Positions 26,151 to 35,473 of a stretch of 64,000 nt of DNA are shown here, piece after piece. The stretch's first letter is position 1. The number at the start of each line of letters is the position of its first letter. The notes under the pieces were generated by a model. It ran no database searches. It had not been told where the DNA came from and worked only from the letters and a program-made list of their open reading frames with translations. Position numbers and translations under genes: made by a program. The DNA comes from Christensenellaceae bacterium (GTDB lineage Bacteria > Bacillota > Clostridia > Christensenellales > Christensenellaceae): the NCBI GenBank assembly GCA_022846035.1, contig AP025580.1:248001-312000 (forward strand). Direction: 5' to 3'.

Positions 26151-27701
26151 ATGAAGCAGATTTTTAGGAGATTCAAAACCGCAAAGATTTTTCGCGGACG
26201 AGAAGCTTCCGTACGCAAAGGACATACATCTTCTGTTGTACATCGTTACAGGGCGAGAAAAAGAAAGCATCTGTTGATCGTTGTCGGGATTATTGTGACA
26301 GTGGTCATGGTCCCCATCCTTGTCTCGACGGCCGCATATGGCGACGAGATATTCCGTACCCAGCCGGAGCCGCAGGTAGAAGCTGCGCAGCTGTCACAGG
26401 AACCTGAACCGACGCCAACGCCTTCGTTAGCGGCCGACCAGGGAATCCTGCTGGAGAACACGCAGGGCGAGGCTCCGGCGGACGATTCCAGTATTGAGGC
26501 ACAGGGCGGGACCGAAGAGGTAACGCCGGAAAGCACGCCGGCACCCGAGCAGACACCGGCAGTAACGCCGGAAAGCACGCCGGCACCCGAGCAGACACCG
26601 GCGGTGACGCCGGAAAGCACGCCGGCACCCGAGCAGACACCGGCGATGACGCCGGAAAGCACGCCGGCACCCGAGCAGACACCGGCAGTAACGCCGGAAA
26701 GCACGCCGGTACCTGAGCAGACACCGGCGGTAACGCCGGAAAATACGCCGGTTCCCGAACAAACACCGGTGCAGGAACAAGCGCAAGCTCCGCAGGCGGC
26801 ACAGCAGGCGGCAGCACCGACAGCTCCGGTCCAGAACGAACAGCAAAAGCTGTTCACGGGGGATATTCAGCCGGAAACGACGGATCCGTTGGTAGCAACG
26901 ATCCAGTCCAGGCTGATGTCACTACATTATATGGACGAGGATGAGCCGACGGAATTCTTCGGCCCGCTGACAAAGCAGGCGATCGGATTTTTCCAGCGCA
27001 AGCACGGCTTTCAGGTAACGGGCGTCGCCACATACGATACGCTGCAAGCCCTTTTTGCGGACGACGCGAAGCCGTATACGGTAACGATCGGCGCGTCGGG
27101 CACAGACGTGGAAGAGATCCAGAAAAGGCTGGACAGCTTAGGCTATGACGTCAGCGCCACGGGATACTTTGGTACGGACACGGAGGGCGCGGTAAAAGCG
27201 TTCCAGAAGAACAACGAATTGGGCATAGACGGTAACGTCGGATATTATACAAAAGAGGCTCTGTACTCTTCCGACGCGATCACCGCTTCCGGCGATAAGG
27301 CAGGCAGCTTGAGTTCGGGCGATTCGAGCGGAGGTTCATCGTCTTCTACGCTCGAGAGATTCATCGACGTACTGGAAGCGCAGCTTGGAAAACCGTATGT
27401 TCTCGGCGCGAAAGGACCTAACGCATTCGACTGTTCGGGACTGATCTATTACGCCCTGAACCAGGCAGGATATGACATCGATTATATGACGTCGGCTGGC
27501 TGGAGAAGCGCGGACTTTACGACAATCAAGAGCATTGGCGATCTGCGGCGCGGCGACATCATCTGTATGAGCGGACATGTGGCGGTTTATATGGGAGACG
27601 GTACGGTAATCGACGCGTCCTCGAGTCAGAATGCAATGATGCACAGGGATTTCGGCTCGTGGTTCAAAAACGGGTTTATCCACGCGAAACGGGTATTCTA
27701 A
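26151..27701 (+). CDS. NlpC/P60 peptidoglycan hydrolase with two peptidoglycan-binding domains
   Basis: Extracytoplasmic endopeptidase, expected to cut stem peptides of peptidoglycan. The 516-aa protein has a basic cytoplasmic tail, a membrane anchor at 41-60, six copies of a 14-residue Pro/Thr/Glu repeat (about 124-207), two PG_binding_1 domains (about 245-303 and 315-370), a Ser/Gly linker, and an NlpC/P60 domain (about 400-516). Catalytic Cys428 lies in FDCSGL and the His in SGHVAVY. The repeats form a flexible spacer reaching through the wall. ATG 26151 has AAAAGGAG. Confidence 0.94.
   Translation: MKQIFRRFKTAKIFRGREASVRKGHTSSVVHRYRARKRKHLLIVVGIIVTVVMVPILVSTAAYGDEIFRTQPEPQVEAAQLSQEPEPTPTPSLAADQGILLENTQGEAPADDSSIEAQGGTEEVTPESTPAPEQTPAVTPESTPAPEQTPAVTPESTPAPEQTPAMTPESTPAPEQTPAVTPESTPVPEQTPAVTPENTPVPEQTPVQEQAQAPQAAQQAAAPTAPVQNEQQKLFTGDIQPETTDPLVATIQSRLMSLHYMDEDEPTEFFGPLTKQAIGFFQRKHGFQVTGVATYDTLQALFADDAKPYTVTIGASGTDVEEIQKRLDSLGYDVSATGYFGTDTEGAVKAFQKNNELGIDGNVGYYTKEALYSSDAITASGDKAGSLSSGDSSGGSSSSTLERFIDVLEAQLGKPYVLGAKGPNAFDCSGLIYYALNQAGYDIDYMTSAGWRSADFTTIKSIGDLRRGDIICMSGHVAVYMGDGTVIDASSSQNAMMHRDFGSWFKNGFIHAKRVF
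26520..26771 (+). repeat. Six tandem 42-bp coding repeats
   Basis: Six head-to-tail units of exactly 42 bp, each encoding TPESTPAPEQTPAV or a near variant. The first five are almost identical at the DNA level; the sixth is more diverged. Units start at 26520, 26562, 26604, 26646, 26688 and 26730. Near identity points to recent slippage or unequal crossing-over, so copy number probably varies between strains. Confidence 0.95.
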
Positions 27702-27712
27702 ACAAATAACGG

Positions 27713-27743
27713 AAAACGGCATGGCAAACGCTGTGCCGTTTTT
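27713..27743 (+). terminator. Terminator of NlpC/P60 gene
   Basis: AAAACGGCA and TGCCGTTTT arms around a 12-base partly paired loop, then a T-rich tail. A second hairpin follows at 27777-27806 (CCGCGAAA...TTTCGCGG) without a T-run; its purpose is unclear. Confidence 0.75.
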
Positions 27744-27912
27744 GTTTTGTGACAACCTGCCTTTAAGGGGGGCTACCGCGAAAGCCCGATAAAATGGGTT
27801 TCGCGGGAAATGAGAGGTGCAGCACGGAAGCGGAGCTGTGTTCATGTTGCGTTCATATGGAAAGCATACAATATAAATTGTAAAAATGACGCGTTTTCCC
27901 TAGCAAATACGG

Positions 27913-27941
27913 TTGTAAAGTTAGATTTTACAGTATATTAT
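27913..27941 (+). promoter_or_regulatory. Promoter of tilS-hpt
   Basis: TTGTAA (27913-27918), 17-base spacer, TATTAT (27936-27941). The start of the spacer forms a small dyad, TGTAAA/TTTACA. Confidence 0.5.
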
Positions 27942-27962
27942 ATATAATAGGGAAATCTTGAC

Positions 27963-29345
27963 ATGGAAAAGATTGTACGGGAGTTTATACAAGAAAACAA
28001 CCTGATCGAAGCAGGACAGACCGTTGGTGTGGCTGTATCGGGAGGACCGGACTCCATGGCGCTGCTGTCTTGCCTTTGTTTGCTTGCGCCATCCGCTTTT
28101 TTTTCTGTGGTATGCATCCACTTTGAGCATGGCATCAGGGGACAAGAGTCGTTGGACGACGCGGATTTTGTCAGTCAGTATTGCCAGGAACACAACATTC
28201 CGTTTTATATGAGCGCGGCGGACGTGCCCGTTCTTGCGGAAGAATGGCACATGGGCAAGCAAAGCGCGGCCAAGCGGGCGCGGGAAGAGTATTTCGCGGC
28301 GCTCGTCGAAAACGGTGATGTAGACGTGGTGGCGACGGCGCACCACCTGAACGATAACGCGGAGAGCGTACTCATGCATATTCTGCGCGGCAGCGGCATA
28401 GACGGGCTGCGGGGGATACACCCTAAAAACGGTTCCTTTATCCGTCCGCTGTTATGCGTGAAGCGAAGCGAAATCATTGCGTATCTTGAGGAAAAGGGAA
28501 TCGGATATGTAACGGACCGGACGAACGAGGAGAACGAATACACCCGCAATTTTGTGAGAAACGTGCTGATGCCGCAGATCGAAGAACGGATCAATGCGGA
28601 TGCGGCGGGCGCGCTTAACCGTCTGAGCGTGATCGCGGAATATGACGCGAAATTTATACGGGATGTGGCGCAAAAGGAATTTGCGAGCTGCGCGGCTGTG
28701 CGCGGCGATCGTGTCGAAATCGATATTCAGGCGTTCCAACGCCTTGCAAAAGCGGTCAGGTGCCGCGTGGTACGGCTGGCCTGCGAGAAGCTGTATATTA
28801 AGCAGGATGTAGAAAACGTACACGTGATTTCCGTGCTGCAGCTTGCGGAGCGTAACCGTACGGGCACGCGCGTGAATCTTTCGAACAATCTGTGCGCGGC
28901 GGTGGAATACGGTAAGCTCCTGATCGGGTTTTCCGGACGGGAGGCGGATGTGAGTTTCTGTATGCCGTTTGATTTTGAAACGGTAAACGAACTGCCGGAC
29001 GGGTCTTTCGTGATATGCAGGGAAGTCGATGAATGCGATTACCAGAACAACGATCCGAACGTCGCGTATATGGACGCCGATAAGCTGCCGGAGCACCTGA
29101 TGCTGAGGACGCGGCACCACGGGGATACGATTCATCCTCTGGGCGCGCCGGGCAAGAAGAAGCTGAAAGATTATTTTATCGATAAAAAGCTGCCGCGCGA
29201 ACGGCGCTTGGAAACGCCGCTTTTGGCGGATGGCAGCCGGATCATCTGGGCCGTGGGACATGTGATTGACGACGGATGCCGCGTGAGGGAAGATACAACG
29301 CGCATTTATTGTTGCAAATATTTAAAAAAGCGGGAGGATACATAA
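27963..29345 (+). CDS. tilS: tRNA(Ile)-lysidine synthase
   Basis: Converts C34 of the CAU-anticodon tRNA-Ile to lysidine using ATP and lysine, so that it reads AUA. The 460-aa protein has the PP-loop AVSGGPDSMALL at about residues 24-35, HFEHGIRG, the family segment TAHHLNDNAES, and a C-terminal TilS_C domain (about 380-450) with RHHGDTIHPLGAPGKKKLKD. ATG start; the ribosome site is weak (GGGAAA). Its stop codon overlaps the hpt start (TAATG). The tilS-hpt-ftsH order is conserved in Firmicutes. Confidence 0.96.
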   Translation: MEKIVREFIQENNLIEAGQTVGVAVSGGPDSMALLSCLCLLAPSAFFSVVCIHFEHGIRGQESLDDADFVSQYCQEHNIPFYMSAADVPVLAEEWHMGKQSAAKRAREEYFAALVENGDVDVVATAHHLNDNAESVLMHILRGSGIDGLRGIHPKNGSFIRPLLCVKRSEIIAYLEEKGIGYVTDRTNEENEYTRNFVRNVLMPQIEERINADAAGALNRLSVIAEYDAKFIRDVAQKEFASCAAVRGDRVEIDIQAFQRLAKAVRCRVVRLACEKLYIKQDVENVHVISVLQLAERNRTGTRVNLSNNLCAAVEYGKLLIGFSGREADVSFCMPFDFETVNELPDGSFVICREVDECDYQNNDPNVAYMDADKLPEHLMLRTRHHGDTIHPLGAPGKKKLKDYFIDKKLPRERRLETPLLADGSRIIWAVGHVIDDGCRVREDTTRIYCCKYLKKREDT

Positions 29346-29893
29346 TGGAGCATTATGTAGAGAGGGACATCGAGAAAATATTGCTCTCCAAAGAGGAGAT
29401 CGCAAAACGGGTAGCGGAGCTGGGGGCTCAGATATCCAAGGATTATGAGGGGAAAGATTTTATCGCCGTCGGCATTTTACGTGGCAGCGTCGTGTTTTTT
29501 TCGGACCTGATGCGCCAAATCAAAATCCCGATGGAAATTGATTTTATGGCGGTTTCGAGCTATGGGCAGGGAAGTTCTTCTACGGGCAGCGTACAAATCA
29601 AGTATGATATGCAAGAAGATATTAGGGGAAAGCACCTGCTTATCATCGAGGATATCATCGATTCCGGCTGGACGCTTCACAACCTGACAAAGCTTTTACA
29701 CGGACGGCAGCCGGCGAGTATCGAGATCTGTTGCCTGTTAAACAAGCAGGACAGACGCGAGGTAGAAGTTCCGGTGAAATACATCGGTTTTGAGATACCG
29801 GACGAATTCGTCGTAGGGTATGGACTCGATTACGCATCAAAATACAGGAATTATGAAAGCGTGGGCATTTTGAAACGTTCGGTTTACGAATAA
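29345..29893 (+). CDS. hpt: Hypoxanthine-guanine phosphoribosyltransferase
   Basis: Salvages hypoxanthine and guanine to IMP and GMP using PRPP. The 182-aa length fits the family. The PRPP-binding loop LLIIEDIIDSGWTL is near residue 100, with the early SSYGQGSSSTG loop and the late VVGYGLDYAS segment also present. I choose ATG 29345, which overlaps the tilS stop as TAATG and has GGGAGG upstream; a longer reading lies inside tilS. Confidence 0.96.
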   Translation: MEHYVERDIEKILLSKEEIAKRVAELGAQISKDYEGKDFIAVGILRGSVVFFSDLMRQIKIPMEIDFMAVSSYGQGSSSTGSVQIKYDMQEDIRGKHLLIIEDIIDSGWTLHNLTKLLHGRQPASIEICCLLNKQDRREVEVPVKYIGFEIPDEFVVGYGLDYASKYRNYESVGILKRSVYE

Positions 29894-30000
29894 TCCGGTT
29901 GTTTGAACATGTATGCGTGTTGGTAAAAATATAAAGTATGTAATTTCGGGCGGTAAGCCCCATGAGCAGTGGGCGGACCCCAGTAGGAGGTAAAACTAGT

Positions 30001-32004
30001 TTGGCAAAATTTTTTAGAGGGCCGTTTATCTATATATTGATCATTGTTGTCATTATTATAGCGGCGCAGTTTCTGGGAAATCCGGAAACCTCAACAGTAG
30101 AGGAGCTGCAATACTACCAGTTTTTGGATAAGGTGGCAGCAAAAGACATAAAAGACGTCGCGATTCAGGACCGGACGCTTGTCGGACGGACGAACGAAAC
30201 AACAATAACGGACGAGAATTTTCCACGGGAATATGATTTTAAAACCACGATTCCCGAATCGATCGGACAGTTTAACCAGGACATCGCACAGGTAACGGGC
30301 AGTGCGAACCCGACGGACTACGGGTTTGCCCTCAACTATGTGCCGACGCCGGAACCGAACATATTCCTGCAGTTCCTGCCATATCTGATCCTGATTGTTC
30401 TCTTCCTCGTTTTGTGGATGGTCATCATCCGGCGCGCGCAGGGCGGCGCAGGCGGTACAGGCGGCGCGATGTCGTTTGGCAAGAGCAAAGCAAGAATGAC
30501 GGACGGCGGCGAGACACACAAAACGTTTGCGGATGTTGCCGGCGCCGATGAAGAAAAAGAGGAATTGGTAGAGATCGTTCAGTTCCTGAAAAATCCGGCG
30601 CGGTTTAAAGAGCTTGGGGCGCGTATTCCTAAGGGAGTTCTTTTGGTCGGACCTCCCGGCGGCGGCAAGACGTTGCTGGCAAAAGCGGTTGCCGGAGAGG
30701 CGAAAGTGCCGTTTTTCTCGATCAGCGGCTCCGACTTTGTGGAAATGTTTGTAGGCGTGGGCGCTTCGCGCGTACGCGACCTGTTTGAAAACGCGAAGAA
30801 AAACGCGCCGTGCATCGTATTCATCGACGAGATCGACGCGGTCGGCCGCCAGAGAGGCGCGGGCCTTGGCGGCGGACACGACGAACGCGAGCAGACGTTA
30901 AACCAGTTGCTGGTTGAGATGGACGGTTTCGAGGTCAACGAAGGAATCATCGTGATGGCGGCAACCAACAGGAAAGATATTCTGGATCCGGCCTTGCTGC
31001 GCGCGGGACGTTTTGACAGGCAGATCATCGTCAATTATCCGGACGTAAAGGGCAGGGAAGACATTCTGAAAGTACACGCCAAGGGCAAGCCGTTCGAGAG
31101 CGATGTCGATTTTAAGGTAATCGCGAGAAGAACGCCGGGCTTTATCGGCGCGGACCTTGAAAACGTGCTCAATGAGGCGGCGATCCTGGCGGCGCGCAGG
31201 CGCAAGAAAAAAATCGGCATGAGCGAAATCGAGGAAGCGATCACGCGCGTGATCGCCGGACCTGAAAAGAAGAGCCGCGTGATGACGGAGGACGACAAGC
31301 GCTGTACGGCTTACCATGAGGTGGGCCACGCGATTCTGGCGCACGTGCTCGACAAAACCGATCCGGTACACGAGGTTTCCATCATTCCGCGCGGTATGGC
31401 GGCGGGATATACGATGACGCTGCCGGAAGAAGATAAGCAGCATGTGTTTAAGAGCAAGCTGATTGACGAGATAACCATGATGCTGGGCGGCAGGGTCGCG
31501 GAATCCCTTACTTTAAAAGACGTATCCACAGGCGCGATCAGCGACTTGCAGCGCGCGACGGAGACGGCCAAGGACATGGTCATGAAATATGGTATGAGCG
31601 ACGAACTGGGACCGGTATTCTTAGCTTCGGGCCACGAAGTATTCCTGGGCAAGGACTTCGGGCAGACGCCTGAGTATTCCGAAACGACGGCGGCGAAGAT
31701 CGACGCGGAAGTGGCGAAGATCGTCGAGGGCGCATACGCGCATGCTGAGCAGCTTCTGAGCAAGAACCTGAAAAAGCTGATCAACATCGGCGAAATCCTG
31801 ATGCGCAAGGAAAAACTTACGGGCGAGGAATTCAAGAGACTGTTCGAGGACGATCTGGATATTGAAAATCCGGATTCCTGGGAGATCGAAGAAAAGACCG
31901 ATACGGAAAAGGAACCGGAGCCTGTCGGGCAGCCCCCGCAGCCGGTAGACGCACAGGCGGTGGAAACGATTATTGTAGAACCGCCAAAGCCGGAAGAAGA
32001 ATAA
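30001..32004 (+). CDS. ftsH: ATP-dependent zinc metalloprotease FtsH
   Basis: Membrane AAA+ protease that removes damaged or regulatory membrane and cytosolic proteins. Order: transmembrane segment near the N-terminus, external domain, second membrane segment (about 120-145), AAA+ domain with Walker [14 protein letters not shown] (Gly replacing the usual Thr), Walker [12 protein letters not shown], second region of homology [19 protein letters not shown], then the zinc motif HEVGH and the protease domain. The C-terminus is a Pro/Glu-rich tail. I favour TTG 30001 (667 aa) because AGGAGG lies ten bases upstream; ATG 29962 (680 aa) has no clear ribosome site. Confidence 0.95.
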   Translation: MAKFFRGPFIYILIIVVIIIAAQFLGNPETSTVEELQYYQFLDKVAAKDIKDVAIQDRTLVGRTNETTITDENFPREYDFKTTIPESIGQFNQDIAQVTGSANPTDYGFALNYVPTPEPNIFLQFLPYLILIVLFLVLWMVIIRRAQGGAGGTGGAMSFGKSKARMTDGGETHKTFADVAGADEEKEELVEIVQFLKNPARFKELGARIPKGVLLVGPPGGGKTLLAKAVAGEAKVPFFSISGSDFVEMFVGVGASRVRDLFENAKKNAPCIVFIDEIDAVGRQRGAGLGGGHDEREQTLNQLLVEMDGFEVNEGIIVMAATNRKDILDPALLRAGRFDRQIIVNYPDVKGREDILKVHAKGKPFESDVDFKVIARRTPGFIGADLENVLNEAAILAARRRKKKIGMSEIEEAITRVIAGPEKKSRVMTEDDKRCTAYHEVGHAILAHVLDKTDPVHEVSIIPRGMAAGYTMTLPEEDKQHVFKSKLIDEITMMLGGRVAESLTLKDVSTGAISDLQRATETAKDMVMKYGMSDELGPVFLASGHEVFLGKDFGQTPEYSETTAAKIDAEVAKIVEGAYAHAEQLLSKNLKKLINIGEILMRKEKLTGEEFKRLFEDDLDIENPDSWEIEEKTDTEKEPEPVGQPPQPVDAQAVETIIVEPPKPEEE

Positions 32005-32011
32005 ACGAGCG

Positions 32012-32044
32012 AAAAATTAGCGGCTGTAAAAGCCGCTAATTTTT
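32012..32044 (+). terminator. Terminator of ftsH
   Basis: A 14-bp stem (AAAAATTAGCGGCT and complement) with a GTAAA loop and T-run. Confidence 0.9.
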
Positions 32045-32077
32045 ACGCATTGCTCAAAGAAGAAGGACAGAATAAAC

Positions 32078-32908
32078 ATGCAGGACTTACATATGCACTC
32101 GACGGCGTCGGATGGAACGGATACGCCGGAAACAATCATTACCAAATGCGCCAAGCTGCGTCTTGCGCTTTCCTCGATCACGGATCACGATACGATCGAC
32201 GCACAAAAAGAGGCGATCAGTACGGCCAGGAAACATAAGATACGCTATTTAACGGGCGTTGAAATATCCGTGCGGCATTTAGGAGAGCTGCATCTTCTCG
32301 GTTATGGGATCGATATTGAGAATACGGCCCTGAAAACGATGATGGAGGACCTGCGCACTTCCCGCGTGGACAGGGTATATGCGATTATTGAATCCTTAAA
32401 ACAGCATAAAATCAATATTACCTTTGAAGATGTGGAACGCTTTGCGGGCGGGAATACGCTGGGAAGACCGCATGTCGCGCTGGCGCTTATTGAAAAGGGC
32501 TACGCGAGCGATTTGCAGGACGCGTTCACAAAATACCTGAATGAAAACGGGCTGTGCTATGTGAAGCGCCGCAAGCTTAATATGGAACAGGCGATGAACC
32601 TGATCCTGGATGCGGGCGGCCTGCCTGTGCTCGCGCATCCGAAATTCATCAAAACGGACGATATTGATTCGCTCGTCTGTGATATGGCGAAGATCGGCCT
32701 TAAGGGGATTGAGGCATATTATCCGGCGCACACGGATGCGGAAGTGGAAAAGTATGTCAGGATCGCCCGAAAAAATGACTTGATCGTTACACAAGGCAGT
32801 GATTATCATGGGAAAATGCGTCCGTACGCGGCGATCGCGTGCGAGAAACGCACGGGAGACACGCTCGCGGATTCCATTAAATTTTTGCTTCAAAACTATG
32901 CAATTTGA
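32078..32908 (+). CDS. PHP domain metal-dependent phosphoesterase (YciV/RNase AM-like)
   Basis: 276-aa cytoplasmic phosphoesterase. The PHP metal ligands appear in order: DLHMHSTASDG (HxH), SITDHDT, GVEIS, LAHPKF and GSDYHG. This layout matches the YciV group, known as 3',5'-nucleotide bisphosphate phosphatase or 5'-3' exonuclease acting on RNA ends. Which of these activities applies here is not visible. ATG 32078 has AAGGA upstream. Confidence 0.9.
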   Translation: MQDLHMHSTASDGTDTPETIITKCAKLRLALSSITDHDTIDAQKEAISTARKHKIRYLTGVEISVRHLGELHLLGYGIDIENTALKTMMEDLRTSRVDRVYAIIESLKQHKINITFEDVERFAGGNTLGRPHVALALIEKGYASDLQDAFTKYLNENGLCYVKRRKLNMEQAMNLILDAGGLPVLAHPKFIKTDDIDSLVCDMAKIGLKGIEAYYPAHTDAEVEKYVRIARKNDLIVTQGSDYHGKMRPYAAIACEKRTGDTLADSIKFLLQNYAI

Positions 32909-32937
32909 TTGAAAAGGTATGACGCCGGTGCTATAAT
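32909..32937 (+). promoter_or_regulatory. Promoter of PRPP synthase gene
   Basis: TTGAAA (32909-32914, overlapping the preceding stop codon region), 17-base spacer, TATAAT (32932-32937). Confidence 0.75.
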
Positions 32938-32975
32938 GAATCTATAATCACATGAAACAAGGATGGTATGATTTT

Positions 32976-34001
32976 ATGCTTAGTGGTAATCCGGATATTA
33001 AGATATTTGCGGGCAGTTCCGGGCTCCCGTTCGCAAAGAAAATGTGCAACTATCTGGGGGCGGAGTTGGGCGCTTCCGAGGTAATACATTTTTCTGACGG
33101 CAATATCTTCATACGTATCAAAGAGACGGTACGTGATAAAGACGTTTATGTAGTGCTCCCTATCGGTTTGGATCCAAACAACGAGTTAGTGGAGCTTTTA
33201 TTTTGGATGGATTCTTTCAAACGCGCAAGCGCAAGCTCGGTTACGGCCATCGTTCCCTATTACGGCTATGCGAAAGGCGACAAGAAAGACGAACCCAGGG
33301 TTTCCATTCGCGCGCGGGTGTGCGCGGACTGCCTGGAAACGGCAGGCGCGGACCGCGTGATCACGATGGATCTGCACAGCGCGCAGGTACAGGGGTTCTT
33401 TAAAATTCCGGTGGACCATCTGCGTTCGCTGCCTATTTTGTGCGAATACTTAAAGGGTATGGATATTATGGAAGATGCGGTCGTCGTTTCGCCGGACGCG
33501 GGCTTTGCCAAGGATGCCAGAAAGTATGCGGATTACCTGAAAGTGCCGGTTGCGATCGGCGACAAGACGCGCACGGGACATGATGAAAACGCGCAGATAC
33601 TGGAGCTGATCGGCGATGTGGAGGGAAAAAACTGCATTATCGTGGACGACTTCTCGATTTCCGGCGGTACGCTCGTCGATGTGGCGCATATGCTAAAGGC
33701 GCGCGGCGCAAAGCGCATCGTTGCCTGCCTGGCGCACATCATGCTGCGTGAAAAGGGTGTGAAAGCGATCAATGAAAGCCCGATCGAATATGTTATCTCC
33801 ACGGACAGTGTGGAAAATCCCTTTATTATCGGTCAGGAAAAATTCCTCACGGTTTCGGTGGCGCCGTTGTTTGCAGAAGCGGTCTACAGGATCCATGAAC
33901 GCGAATCTGTGAGTACGCTGTTTTCCTCGGTGCCGGAAAAGGTCAAAGAGGATATACCGGACGCGCCCAGCGCATGCGTTTGCGCGTGTGAAGAAGACTA
34001 A
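32976..34001 (+). CDS. prs: Ribose-phosphate pyrophosphokinase, divergent form
   Basis: Makes PRPP from ribose 5-phosphate and ATP; PRPP is used by Hpt and by nucleotide, His and Trp synthesis. The 341-aa protein keeps KIFAGSSGLPFAKK at the start, ITMDLHSAQVQGFF in the middle and a PRPP-type loop CIIVDDFSISGGTL, where most bacterial enzymes have a DDMIDTAGT-like form. The C-terminus carries an odd Cys-rich tail (ACVCACEED). ATG 32976 has AAGGATGG upstream; an ATG at 32952 lacks a ribosome site. The substitutions suggest altered regulation, or that this is a second, specialised Prs. Confidence 0.87.
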   Translation: MLSGNPDIKIFAGSSGLPFAKKMCNYLGAELGASEVIHFSDGNIFIRIKETVRDKDVYVVLPIGLDPNNELVELLFWMDSFKRASASSVTAIVPYYGYAKGDKKDEPRVSIRARVCADCLETAGADRVITMDLHSAQVQGFFKIPVDHLRSLPILCEYLKGMDIMEDAVVVSPDAGFAKDARKYADYLKVPVAIGDKTRTGHDENAQILELIGDVEGKNCIIVDDFSISGGTLVDVAHMLKARGAKRIVACLAHIMLREKGVKAINESPIEYVISTDSVENPFIIGQEKFLTVSVAPLFAEAVYRIHERESVSTLFSSVPEKVKEDIPDAPSACVCACEED

Positions 34002-34018
34002 AAAAGTTTTATATCAAG

Positions 34019-34050
34019 AAATCCCTGTTTGTTAAAAACAGGGATTTTTT
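34019..34050 (+). terminator. Terminator of PRPP synthase gene
   Basis: AAATCCCTGTTT and AAACAGGGATTT arms followed by a T-run. Confidence 0.9.
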
Positions 34051-34162
34051 TAAAGAACGGGATTTAAGATGCGAAATTGCGTTTAGGAACATTTATATGA
34101 TAGAATACGTCTAACGGTTGTCATGATAAAAAATGGAATCATAAGTATATGAGGTGAACCGA

Positions 34163-35428
34163 ATGAAACAAACGAAAAAAATACTAGGAATGATCCTTGC
34201 GGTCGTGCTTGTGTTTACACTGTGCGCGCCCGCAGCGTTCGCGGAAACAGACGATCCGCAGCCTACGCCTACGGAGACGGCGGAACCGACGGCGAGCCCT
34301 ACGCCCACGCCTACCCCGACGCCGACGTCGAGTCCTACACCCACGCCGACGTCGACGCCAAAACCAACGGCGAGCCCCACGCCCACCCCGACGCCCAGCC
34401 AGTCGGAAGAGCCGACGCCTTCGCCGTCCGAGGGGCAGGATATTAACCTTACCCTTTATGTATATACGCAGGACGGACAGAGCGCGGACGGGTATACCGT
34501 TATTATAGACAAGAGCTCTCAAACGGCAAACAAGGACGGTATGGTAACGTTCCCCGGCGTTACGGTGGAAACGCACAATATTTCGGTTAAAGATTCGAGC
34601 GGTAAGCTTTCAACGGGTATGCTCTATCTGTCGCGCGGGAATACGACGGGTATCACGGATCAGGCGATGGGCGGAAAATACAGCATTTCCGTCGGCCAGG
34701 ATGTGACGAATGTATATCTTGGGGTCATCTATGTACCGGAAGAAGCGCTGCAGGTTTATTCGGCGGGAACGTCGAAGCCCAATCCGCCTGAGGCGGCAGC
34801 GACGCCTACGCCCGCAGCAGGAAGCTTCAATATTACCGCAAATTTTAAGGACGCGGAGGGCAAAGCGGTCGCAGGCGTGGCGGTGACCGTGACGCAAAGC
34901 GAATTGCCGACGCCGGCAGTGGGCGTATCCGATACAAGCGGGAAGTTTGTATTCAATAGCGCGGGTTTTACGACGTATGCATGGACAATGCTCACGCAGG
35001 GGGCGGCCGAGGACAGCGCGACCGTGATGAACATCGAGTTCCGCCAGGGAACGCAGGCAAAGATCGCGGAGGAGACGGACGGCGGTTATGTGGTGGAGCT
35101 GCCCTCTGCGGCAAAAGACCTGTATATGGACTTTAAGCAGGACGCCAGCGGCAGGTTTGTCCTCGACAAAGTTTCCGACAAAGCGGAAAGCGGGATTAGC
35201 TCCATGCTGCTTGGCATCATCATTATGATCGTGATCATTGTGGTGGTTGTGATTATCATCGTGGTGGTCAGCCGCAACAGGAAAAAGAAAAAAATATACC
35301 AGGCGAAGCAAAATGAATTCCGCGGACGGGAAAAGGATTTTGAAGACCCGAATGTAAATGTCAACGGGCAGGAAAGCCCGAAACGGACGGGCGGCGCGAA
35401 TAAATTCGACGACAGGTCGAGGTTCTAG
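34163..35428 (+). CDS. Pro/Thr-rich surface protein anchored by a C-terminal membrane helix
   Basis: 421-aa predicted exported protein of unknown function. It has a signal peptide (1-27, likely cleavage after AFA), a low-complexity Thr-Pro/Ser/Glu region (about 30-95) built from TPTPTP-like runs, two Ig- or carboxypeptidase-regulatory-like beta modules (about 98-190 and 220-330, each with an SGK/DGMVTF-like turn), a single membrane helix (about 348-372), and a basic cytoplasmic tail. No LPXTG motif is present, so anchoring is by the helix. ATG 34163 follows GAGGTG at good spacing; a GTG three codons earlier would overlap that site. Confidence 0.8.
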   Translation: MKQTKKILGMILAVVLVFTLCAPAAFAETDDPQPTPTETAEPTASPTPTPTPTPTSSPTPTPTSTPKPTASPTPTPTPSQSEEPTPSPSEGQDINLTLYVYTQDGQSADGYTVIIDKSSQTANKDGMVTFPGVTVETHNISVKDSSGKLSTGMLYLSRGNTTGITDQAMGGKYSISVGQDVTNVYLGVIYVPEEALQVYSAGTSKPNPPEAAATPTPAAGSFNITANFKDAEGKAVAGVAVTVTQSELPTPAVGVSDTSGKFVFNSAGFTTYAWTMLTQGAAEDSATVMNIEFRQGTQAKIAEETDGGYVVELPSAAKDLYMDFKQDASGRFVLDKVSDKAESGISSMLLGIIIMIVIIVVVVIIIVVVSRNRKKKKIYQAKQNEFRGREKDFEDPNVNVNGQESPKRTGGANKFDDRSRF

Positions 35429-35433
35429 GATCA

Positions 35434-35462
35434 AAAAAAGGCGGTGTATCACCGCCTTTTTT
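35434..35462. terminator. Bidirectional terminator
   Basis: AAAAAAGGCGGTG and its complement around TAT. It lies between the surface-protein gene and the converging phosphohexomutase gene. Confidence 0.9.
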
Positions 35463-35473
35463 AATTTGCTCTT

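Noticed and set aside
26520-26771. CRISPR-like regular repeats
   Set aside because: The units are contiguous with no unique spacers, are in frame and encode a Pro/Thr spacer; no cas genes are present.
26246-26857. Long open frames on the strand opposite the NlpC/P60 repeats (up to 203 codons, Cys/Val/Ser- or Arg-rich)
   Set aside because: They are shadows created by the 42-bp GC-rich repeat, with absurd composition and no ribosome site; the plus-strand gene has full domain support.
29962-30000. Upstream ATG as the ftsH start
   Set aside because: No Shine-Dalgarno sequence precedes it, whereas AGGAGG is well placed before TTG 30001; kept as the alternative.
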